NCBI GenBank assembly: GCA_937982425.1
Contig: CALJLT010000025.1
Coordinates: 1-5,326, forward strand
From: an uncultured archaeon
GTDB taxonomy: Archaea; Nanobdellota; Nanobdellia; Pacearchaeales; GW2011-AR1
Direction: 5' to 3'
Length of the DNA stretch: 5,326 nt
The notes beneath the pieces are model-generated. The model saw only the letters and a program-made list of their open reading frames with translations, made no database searches and was not told where the DNA came from. Every line of letters starts with the position of its first letter. Positions within the stretch are counted from its first letter, which is position 1. The translations under genes were made by a program, and so were the position numbers. This document shows, piece after piece, positions 1-4,748 of this stretch.

Positions 1-46
1 ACCACCGAGATCTACACTCTTTCCCTACACGACGCTCTTCCGATCT
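1..46 (+). other. Illumina P5/TruSeq adapter left on contig end
   Basis: These bases match the last 46 bases of the Illumina universal P5 adapter and read-1 primer, ending in the familiar GCTCTTCCGATCT. They are synthetic library sequence that was not trimmed before assembly, so they mark an artificial contig end. Frame 1 through the adapter has no stop codon and continues into the first real gene, giving the artefact peptide TTEIYTLSLHDALPI at the front of any automatic gene call. The adapter's 3' end is at base 46; whether that last T is adapter or genomic cannot be separated. Confidence 0.97.
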
Positions 47-339
47 TTGATAATTTTAAAATTAGTGAAGAAGAAGTTCCTGTTGTTGAAAAATTAAGAG
101 ATTGGAAATATAGAATTTATGGTTTAGAATTTTACGAACAAAGGTTAAAACCTTTTTTAGAGAAAAATAGTGGAGCACATAATTCTTCTCGAAAAGAAGG
201 CAAAGAATCTTATACTTACTTTTTTGGAGAGAAAGGAAGAGTTATTGTTGAAGAATATAAAAAATCTAAAACAGCTATTTTAAGCACGGAAAAAGCTTCA
301 AATGATTTAATTAAAAGATTGGAGAATAGAGTAAAATGA
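47..339 (+). CDS. 3' fragment of unrecognised protein upstream of rps7
   Basis: The reading frame is open from the adapter junction to TGA at 337-339, leaving about 96 genuine C-terminal residues; the 5' part is off the contig. I do not recognise the family. The fragment is charged and probably soluble: an acidic and basic helical stretch (SEEEVPVVEKLRDWKYRIYG), a polar linker rich in Ser, Gly and Lys, a short probable beta segment (SYTYFFGEKGRVIVEEYKK), and a C-terminal helix (NDLIKRLENRVK). No membrane segment or zinc motif is visible. Its stop overlaps the rps7 start in ATGA, which suggests co-transcription and translational coupling. In many archaea rps12 occupies this place, but the sequence lacks the very basic, glycine-rich uS12 C-terminus. 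It is AT-rich like its neighbours, so it looks native apart from the adapter. That it is coding is fairly likely from the long open frame and overlap; its function is unknown. Confidence 0.65.
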
Positions 340-941
340 GTGAATTAATTAATTTTAAAATTTTTGATAAATGGGATTTAAGTGAAGTTCAAATCATAGA
401 TTTAGGATTAAAAAACTCAATTAATTTAGAACCTAAATTAGCTTTGAAAACGCATGGAAGAAACGTTGTGAGATTTGGTCAAACTAAAGTAAATATTGTT
501 GAAAGATTAATGAACAAAATTTCTCTTGCAGGGCATAGAGGAAAAAAACATAGAATTGAGTTAGGTCATTCTACTGGAAAATATTCTAAAAACATGAAAA
601 TCATAATTGAGGCTTTTGAAATAATTGAAAAGAAAACAAATAAGAATCCAGTTCAAGTTTTAGTTAATGCTATAGAAAAAGCTTCTCCAAGGGAAGAAGT
701 TACTATGATTGAATATGGGGGAGCAAGATATCCTCAAGCTGTAGATGTATCTCCTATAAGAAGAGTTAATTTATCTTTGAGGAATTTTGTTCATGGAGCA
801 AGTGATAAGTCTTTTGGAAAAAAGAAAAAATTTTCACAAGCTTTAGCAGAAGAAATTATGATGGCTTCTGAAGAGAATGGAGAAAGTTTAGCAATTAAAA
901 AGAAAAAAGAAACTGAAGCTCAAGCCGATTCTGCTCGGTAG
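336..941 (+). CDS. rps7: Small ribosomal subunit protein uS7 (archaeal S7)
   Basis: This is the 30S head protein that binds the 3' major domain of 16S rRNA, nucleates head assembly and lies beside the E-site tRNA and mRNA exit. The 201 residues match the usual archaeal uS7 length. Visible hallmarks are the archaeal N-terminal extension (FKIFDKWDLSEVQIIDLGLK, residues 7-26), the KVNIVERLMNKI helix (51-62), NPVQVLVNAIEKASPREEV (104-122), the signature YGGARYPQAVDVSPIRRVNLSLR region (127-149), and the basic C-terminal tail ending in SAR, as in archaeal homologues. The ATG at 336 is chosen because it gives the family N-terminus and overlaps the upstream stop in ATGA. A GGAG at 321-324, 11 bases before ATG, could help initiation, but coupling to the upstream gene is more likely. 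A run of eight T follows the TAG stop directly, so the transcript probably ends here rather than running on into the EF-2 gene. Confidence 0.97.
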   Translation: MSELINFKIFDKWDLSEVQIIDLGLKNSINLEPKLALKTHGRNVVRFGQTKVNIVERLMNKISLAGHRGKKHRIELGHSTGKYSKNMKIIIEAFEIIEKKTNKNPVQVLVNAIEKASPREEVTMIEYGGARYPQAVDVSPIRRVNLSLRNFVHGASDKSFGKKKKFSQALAEEIMMASEENGESLAIKKKKETEAQADSAR

Positions 942-979
942 TTTTTTTTGAGAATAATTTTCTTAGGTTTTGATTTTTA
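942..979 (+). terminator. Oligo-T terminator after rps7
   Basis: Eight consecutive T (942-949) directly follow the rps7 stop codon. Further T-tracts follow at 958-961, 968-971 and 974-978. No stable GC hairpin precedes them. Archaeal RNA polymerase terminates intrinsically at such T-rich tracts without a stem, so this is a reasonable end for the rps7 transcript. It is supported by a separate promoter just downstream at 984-998. Confidence 0.55.
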
Positions 980-983
980 TTAA

Positions 984-998
984 CATAAATTTATAAAC
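984..998 (+). promoter_or_regulatory. BRE/TATA promoter of the cyclase gene
   Basis: The sequence CATAAATTTATAAAC contains an A-rich BRE-like part followed by an archaeal TATA box (TTTATAAA, 990-997). With the usual TATA-to-start spacing of archaeal promoters, transcription should begin near 1019, leaving a leader of about 15 bases that includes the GAGGG at 1026-1030. A weaker TATA-like ATTATAAC at 1001-1008 would put the start near 1030 and cut off the ribosome-binding site, so it is less likely. Confidence 0.6.
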
Positions 999-1025
999 TA
1001 ATTATAACAACCTTATTGAAAAATC

Positions 1026-1030
1026 GAGGG
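1026..1030 (+). promoter_or_regulatory. Shine-Dalgarno site GAGGG of cyclase gene
   Basis: GAGGG lies four bases before the ATG at 1035 and is complementary to the pyrimidine-rich 3' end of archaeal 16S rRNA. It fixes the ATG at 1035 as start. It is the only clear Shine-Dalgarno site before a promoter-proximal gene in this window; the others look leaderless. Confidence 0.6.
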
Positions 1031-1034
1031 AAAA

Positions 1035-1817
1035 ATGGAAGGAGAAAGATATCTTAATGAAGGAGCTGAAGAATTTTTGAAATCTTTAAGAGAAGGGACT
1101 CTCCCAATTAATCAAGATGAAAATGCTTTTTTTGAAATCTTAAAAAAAGATTCAGAAGAATATTTGGACGGAAAAATTGATAGATTGGAAGACCCAGAAT
1201 ATTTAGAAAGAGATCCTTCTGAAGAATTTTTAAAAAACTATTATAAAAAAACTAAAAAGAAAAATATTGATGTTGCCATTCTCTCTGTAGATATAGTTGG
1301 TTCAACTAAATTAAGTAAAGTTTTATCTCAGGAAAAATATGCAAAGATAATTTCTCTTTTTTTGAGAGAAATCTCTTATATAATCTATAATTATAATGGT
1401 TATCCTTTAAAGTATATTGGAGATGAAGTTATTGCTTATTTTCCTGGACCAGACATTCCAGGTATGCATGATAACGCTTTGTTTTGCGCTTATTCAATAA
1501 AAAAATATGTTTTAAGATTTTTGAACCCCTTGTTAAAAGAAAAAAATTTACCAGAAATAAATTTTAGGCTTAGTTTAAATTCAGGTGTTGCTATGATTAC
1601 TGTTGTTGGTCATCCTTATTCTATGCAACATTTTGATCTTATAGGCGAACCAATAAATTTAACTAAAAAAATACAAGGAAAATCTGAAATAAATTCTATT
1701 GTTGTGGGTCAAACTGCAAAATCTATTGCCCATAAATTTTGGAGTACAAAAACTCAAGAGATTATTTGTGAAGATTTGGATAACTTAAAAATATATAAGT
1801 TAAATATAAAGGTTTAA
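1035..1817 (+). CDS. Class III nucleotide cyclase (predicted adenylate cyclase)
   Basis: This is a soluble 260-residue protein that should convert a nucleoside triphosphate, probably ATP, to the 3',5'-cyclic nucleotide and pyrophosphate. Residues about 78-225 are a class III cyclase homology domain: VDIVGST with metal-binding Asp86, KYIGDEV with Lys126 and metal-binding Asp130, the core strand FRLSLNSGVAMITVVG (177-192), and FDLIGEPINLTKK (200-212). By position relative to mammalian adenylyl cyclase, Lys126 and Asp201 form the adenine-selecting pair and Asn208 is the transition-state Asn. The usual transition-state Arg four residues later is Lys212 here. Both metal Asp and the base-selecting residues lie in one chain, so activity would require a homodimer with two sites. 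Residues 1-77 are acidic and helical (EEFLKSL, SEEYLDGKIDRLEDPEYLERD), match no sensor I recognise, and have no membrane segment. The gene has its own TATA box and Shine-Dalgarno site. Its position between rps7 and the EF-2 gene is unusual. The family call is strong; ATP specificity and activity are inference. Confidence 0.9.
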   Translation: MEGERYLNEGAEEFLKSLREGTLPINQDENAFFEILKKDSEEYLDGKIDRLEDPEYLERDPSEEFLKNYYKKTKKKNIDVAILSVDIVGSTKLSKVLSQEKYAKIISLFLREISYIIYNYNGYPLKYIGDEVIAYFPGPDIPGMHDNALFCAYSIKKYVLRFLNPLLKEKNLPEINFRLSLNSGVAMITVVGHPYSMQHFDLIGEPINLTKKIQGKSEINSIVVGQTAKSIAHKFWSTKTQEIICEDLDNLKIYKLNIKV

Positions 1818-1826
1818 TCTATTTCA

Positions 1827-1842
1827 CATAAACTTTATAAAG
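1827..1842 (+). promoter_or_regulatory. BRE/TATA promoter of the EF-2 gene
   Basis: CATAAACTTTATAAAG combines an A-rich BRE-like element with a consensus archaeal TATA box. The TATA motif begins at 1836, 27 bases before the ATG at 1863, so transcription is predicted to start at or within a base or two of the start codon. No Shine-Dalgarno sequence lies between them, consistent with a leaderless mRNA. It sits in the short gap after the cyclase stop. Confidence 0.7.
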
Positions 1843-1862
1843 CAAATTTTCAATAAGTATTC

Positions 1863-4022
1863 ATGGCTGAAAAATTTAACTTTGTTGAATTGATGAGAAA
1901 ACAAGATCATATTAGAAATATTGCGATCGCTGCGCATATAGATCACGGAAAAACAACTTTCTCAGATAATCTTCTTGCAGGAGCTGGAATGCTTTCTGAA
2001 GAAACTGCGGGAAAACAAAGAGCTTTAGATTTTCATGAAGATGAAGCAGCAAGAGGAATTACAATTGATTCAGCTTCTGTTTCAATGATTCATACTATTA
2101 AAGGAGAAAAATATTTGATTAATCTTATAGATACTCCAGGTCATGTTGATTTTGGGGGAGATGTTACAAGAGCAATGAGAGCAGTAGATGGATGTATTAT
2201 TTTATCTTGTGCTGTTGAAGGGGTGATGCCTCAAACTGAAACTGTTGTTAGACAAGCTTTAAAGGAATTAGTTAAACCTGTTTTATTTATTAATAAAGTA
2301 GATAGATTAATCAAAGAAGTTAAATTAACTCCAGAAGCAATGCAAGCTAAATTCATTTCTATTATAGATCATGTTAATAAATTAATTGAAAATATTGCTC
2401 CAGAAGGATATAAAGAAAAATGGAAAGTTGGAGTAGGGGAAGGGACTGTTGCTTTTGGTTCTGCTTTTCATAATTGGGCTTTGAGTTTTCCTTATATGAA
2501 AGAAAAAGGAATAACTTTTAAAGAGGTTATTGATGCTTATGAAAATGACAATTATAAGGAATTAGCAAAAAAAGCTCCTCTTCACGAAGTTGTTTTAAGC
2601 ATGAGTATCCAACATCATCCAAATCCAGTTAATGCTCAAAAATATAGAATTCCAAAAATTTGGAGAGGAGATTTGGAAAGTCCAGAGGGAAAAGCTATTG
2701 TTAATTGTGATTCTAAAGGAGATGTTGCTTTTGTTCCAATAAAAATTGTTGTTGATAAACACGCGGGAGAAATTGCTGCAGGAAGATTATTTGCTGGAAC
2801 TTTAAAGCAAGGACAAGATGTTTATATGGTTAATTCAAAGAGAAATGTTAGAATACAACAAGTTTCAGTCTATAAGGGAGCTCAAAGAGTTGTTGTTGAT
2901 GAAATCTTAGCAGGAAATATTGTGGGGGTTGTTGGACTTAAAGATGTTGTGGCCGGGGAAACAGTAGCAAAAACAAATATTGAACCATTCGAAGCAATAA
3001 CTCATTTATTTGAACCAGTTGTTACAAAATCCATAGAAGCTACCAAAGCTGCAGATTTACCTAAATTAGTAGAAGTACTTAGACAGGTAGGTAAGGAAGA
3101 CCCTTCTCTTAGAATAACGATCAATGAGCAAACAGGAGAATCTTTAATTTCTGGAATGGGAGAACTTCACTTGGAAATTATAGAAAATAGAATTAAATCA
3201 GAAAAAGGATTAGATGTAAGAACTTCTGCTCCAATAATTGTTTATAGAGAATCTGCAGGAAAATCCTCTGGAGTTTTTGAAGGAAGAAGTCCAAATAAAC
3301 ATAACAGTTTCTATATGAAAGTTGAACCTTTAGAAGATGAACTTTATAATAAAATTTTATCTGGGGATTTAAGAGAAGGAAGAGTTAAGAAAAAAGATCA
3401 AAGCGTGATTAATACTCTATCTTCTATGGGGTGGGGATCTGACGAAATAAGAAATATTAAGGATATTTACAAAGGGAATTTATTATTAGATGAAACTAGG
3501 GGAGAAGTCCATATAGGAGAAGTAATTGAGATGGTTATGGATGCTTTTGAAATGGTTATGGATGCTGGTCCTTTAGCGAGAGATCCTTGTATGAAATTAA
3601 AAGTTACTCTTTCAGATATTAGACTTCACGAAGATGCAATTCATCGTGGACCTGCTCAAGTTTACCCTGCCGTTAGAGATGGGATTACCCAAGCTTTAAG
3701 AGATGCAAATCCAGTTATACTTGAACCCTTGCAAATCCATATAATAGATATGCCTGTAGAGTACATGGGTTCAGTTACTAAACTAGTTGGTTCTAAAAGA
3801 GGGCAATTGTTGGATATGAAACAAGAAGGATCTAATGCAGAAATAAAAGCTAAACTTCCAGTTGCAGAAATGATTGGATGGTCAAATGATTTAAGAAGTA
3901 CTACAGAAGGAAGAGGAACTTCTTCTATTTTAGATCAAGCTTTTGAAAAAGTACCAACTATAATGCAACCAGATATAATTAAAAGAATAAGGGATAGAAA
4001 AGGTTTAGCTGAAAATCAATAA
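1863..4022 (+). CDS. fusA: Translation elongation factor 2 (aEF-2), ribosomal translocase
   Basis: This GTPase drives translocation of tRNA and mRNA on the ribosome. Its 719 residues are close to the usual archaeal length and it looks complete. Domain I carries all five G motifs: AHIDHGKTT (24-32), RGIT with switch I Thr67, DTPGH (90-94), NKVD (144-147) and GSA (199-201). Domain II covers about 288-370 (PIKIVVDKHAGEIAAGRLFAG), domain III about 384-445 (GMGELHLEII), domain IV about 457-620, and domain V the C-terminal part (MGSVTKLVGSKRGQLLDM). The domain IV tip DAIHRGPAQVYPAVR contains His594, the position modified to diphthamide, so the target of that pathway is retained. No frameshift or truncation is visible. 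The gene follows the cyclase by 45 bases but has its own TATA box 27 bases before ATG and no Shine-Dalgarno site, so it is probably transcribed alone and translated leaderless. In related archaea it usually directly follows rps7. Confidence 0.98.
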   Translation: MAEKFNFVELMRKQDHIRNIAIAAHIDHGKTTFSDNLLAGAGMLSEETAGKQRALDFHEDEAARGITIDSASVSMIHTIKGEKYLINLIDTPGHVDFGGDVTRAMRAVDGCIILSCAVEGVMPQTETVVRQALKELVKPVLFINKVDRLIKEVKLTPEAMQAKFISIIDHVNKLIENIAPEGYKEKWKVGVGEGTVAFGSAFHNWALSFPYMKEKGITFKEVIDAYENDNYKELAKKAPLHEVVLSMSIQHHPNPVNAQKYRIPKIWRGDLESPEGKAIVNCDSKGDVAFVPIKIVVDKHAGEIAAGRLFAGTLKQGQDVYMVNSKRNVRIQQVSVYKGAQRVVVDEILAGNIVGVVGLKDVVAGETVAKTNIEPFEAITHLFEPVVTKSIEATKAADLPKLVEVLRQVGKEDPSLRITINEQTGESLISGMGELHLEIIENRIKSEKGLDVRTSAPIIVYRESAGKSSGVFEGRSPNKHNSFYMKVEPLEDELYNKILSGDLREGRVKKKDQSVINTLSSMGWGSDEIRNIKDIYKGNLLLDETRGEVHIGEVIEMVMDAFEMVMDAGPLARDPCMKLKVTLSDIRLHEDAIHRGPAQVYPAVRDGITQALRDANPVILEPLQIHIIDMPVEYMGSVTKLVGSKRGQLLDMKQEGSNAEIKAKLPVAEMIGWSNDLRSTTEGRGTSSILDQAFEKVPTIMQPDIIKRIRDRKGLAENQ

Positions 4023-4033
4023 ATCTTATAAAG
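4019..4033 (+). promoter_or_regulatory. TATA promoter of the small gene at 4054
   Basis: ATAAATCTTATAAAG overlaps the EF-2 stop codon and holds a TATA box (TTATAAAG, 4026-4033). The TATA motif begins at 4027, exactly 27 bases before the ATG at 4054, the same spacing as for the EF-2 gene. This predicts a leaderless transcript and argues for ATG 4054 rather than the TTG at 4051 as start. Confidence 0.6.
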
Positions 4034-4053
4034 ACTTTTATTTTAAATTCTTG

Positions 4054-4341
4054 ATGAAACAAGTTGAAAAAATTTTAACAGATATATTAGAAAGAAGTGA
4101 ATCTATTCCATTACATTCTGATTGGGAAAAGAATAAATTGGATGAATCTTTAATTTTGGAACTTCAAAATTCGTTTCCAAATTTAATTTCAGATAGAGGA
4201 AAAAGTTATTCTCCTTCAGTTAGAAGTACTTTGAATAGTTTTTATAGACAAAATAAAATTTTTAAAAATAAAAATACTACTTTTATTTTGGAAAAAACTG
4301 CAAGTGTTTTCGAGGTCTATTATTTTATAAGATTAATCTGA
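4054..4341 (+). CDS. Small unrecognised protein, possible winged-helix fold
   Basis: This is a 95-residue protein whose family I do not recognise. I start it at ATG 4054, because the TATA box lies 27 bases upstream as for its neighbours; a TTG one codon earlier is also in frame. It has no membrane segment or signal peptide. Residues 2-14 (KQVEKILTDILER) and 29-40 look like amphipathic helices. Residues 53-79 (SPSVRSTLNSFYRQNKIFKN, then a basic turn and TTFIL) resemble the recognition helix plus beta-hairpin wing of winged-helix DNA-binding proteins. That similarity is pattern reading only. The last 15 residues are aromatic and hydrophobic (VFEVYYFIRLI), perhaps a dimer or partner contact. It lies between the EF-2 and EF-1A genes with its own promoter, so a link to translation is possible but unproven. 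AT content and codon use resemble the neighbours. Confidence 0.7.
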   Translation: MKQVEKILTDILERSESIPLHSDWEKNKLDESLILELQNSFPNLISDRGKSYSPSVRSTLNSFYRQNKIFKNKNTTFILEKTASVFEVYYFIRLI

Positions 4342-4400
4342 ATTTTAAAATTAATTAAATTTATTTTAAATAAATATTTTTATAAATAAAAATATTTTAA
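4341..4400. repeat. 60-base pure A/T stretch with nested palindromes
   Basis: There is no G or C from 4341, the last base of the preceding TGA, to 4400. Within it are a 17-base palindrome centred on 4367 (arms ATTTATTT and AAATAAAT, 4359-4375) and a 12-base inverted repeat (AAATATTTTTAT at 4372-4383, ATAAAAATATTT at 4386-4397) with a two-base centre. The second palindrome contains the TATA box of the membrane-protein gene. It may be only promoter composition, an easily melted site, or a symmetrical protein-binding site. Confidence 0.75.
4377..4388 (+). promoter_or_regulatory. TATA promoter of the membrane-protein gene
   Basis: TTTTTATAAATA contains a TATA box beginning at 4381, 27 bases before the ATG at 4408, with no Shine-Dalgarno site between. 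This matches the leaderless layout of neighbouring genes. The box lies at the centre of the 4372-4397 inverted repeat, so a protein bound to that symmetry would compete with TBP. In such AT-only sequence, TATA-like matches arise easily, so confidence rests mainly on the shared spacing. Confidence 0.55.
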
Positions 4401-4407
4401 GTAGAAT

Positions 4408-4725
4408 ATGAATTGCAAAGAATTTGGATATTGGGCTTCTTATATCATTCCAGGAGTTCCTACTTATAATTTAATTAAAGAATATAGAAAGGATAAAAGT
4501 CAAAGAACTCAAACTAAGATTCTTGCAGGATATCTTGGAACGGCCTTTTTAATTACAAAATTAGCTTTGACTTTAGGAGGAATTATTACTTTAAACAACT
4601 TAGATTTTACAAAAAAAAATTCAATAAATTTTGAAAAAGAAAATAAACTTGAACAAAAAGTTGATTCTTCTAAGGTTATTTCCGACGGGAAAATTTATTT
4701 TTACGATCAAACGAAACATTTATAA
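4408..4725 (+). CDS. Small single-span membrane protein, family unknown
   Basis: This is a 105-residue protein I cannot assign to a family. Residues 38-62 (ILAGYLGTAFLIT, Lys51, LALTLGGIITL) form one long hydrophobic segment, with a lysine in the middle, and are very likely a transmembrane helix. The segment before it (24-37) is strongly basic, so the N-terminus should be cytoplasmic and the tail external. Residues 8-22 (YWASYIIPGVPTYNL) are moderately hydrophobic with two prolines and could lie at the membrane surface. The tail 66-105 is polar and charged (KKNSINFEKENKLEQK) and ends in SDGKIYFYDQTKHL. It has no cleavable signal peptide or catalytic motif. The ATG at 4408 is supported by a TATA box 27 bases upstream and no Shine-Dalgarno site. 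Its stop codon overlaps the TATA box of the EF-1A gene, a very tight arrangement. Composition matches the neighbours. Confidence 0.75.
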   Translation: MNCKEFGYWASYIIPGVPTYNLIKEYRKDKSQRTQTKILAGYLGTAFLITKLALTLGGIITLNNLDFTKKNSINFEKENKLEQKVDSSKVISDGKIYFYDQTKHL

Positions 4726-4727
4726 AT
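4713..4727 (+). promoter_or_regulatory. BRE/TATA promoter of the EF-1A gene
   Basis: CGAAACATTTATAAAT combines an A-rich BRE-like element with a TATA box (the element begins at 4712). The TATA motif begins at 4721, 28 bases before the ATG at 4749, predicting a start at the initiation codon and a leaderless mRNA. The box overlaps the last codons and TAA stop of the membrane-protein gene, so this core promoter is embedded in coding sequence. Confidence 0.7.
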
Positions 4728-4748
4728 CTATTTTATTATTAACTAAAC

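Noticed and set aside
1001..1008. Second TATA-like element ATTATAAC before the cyclase.
   Set aside because: It is a weaker match, and the predicted transcript start would remove the GAGGG ribosome-binding site.
1923..1930. GCGATCGC palindrome (HIP1-like octamer) in an AT-rich region.
   Set aside because: It is a single copy inside the conserved codons just before the EF-2 P-loop (Ala-Ile-Ala); there is no second copy nearby to suggest a functional repeat.
3531..3566. Perfect 15-base direct repeat (ATGGTTATGGATGCT at 3531-3545 and 3552-3566) in the EF-2 gene, giving EMVMDA twice.
   Set aside because: By eye, the surrounding protein aligns with archaeal EF-2 without an extra seven residues, so it is more likely chance codon convergence in a conserved helix than a duplication.
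4051..4053. TTG as start codon of the small gene, adding one residue.
   Set aside because: The ATG immediately after it lies exactly 27 bases from the TATA motif, like the neighbouring genes, and needs no alternative start codon.
1035..4725. A Pycsar-like antiphage system: class III cyclase plus a small membrane protein as effector.
   Set aside because: The two genes are separated by the EF-2 gene and another gene, have separate promoters, and lie in a housekeeping cluster with no defence or mobile genes. The cyclase retains an adenine-type Lys126/Asp201 pair, and the membrane protein has no recognisable cyclic-nucleotide-binding region.
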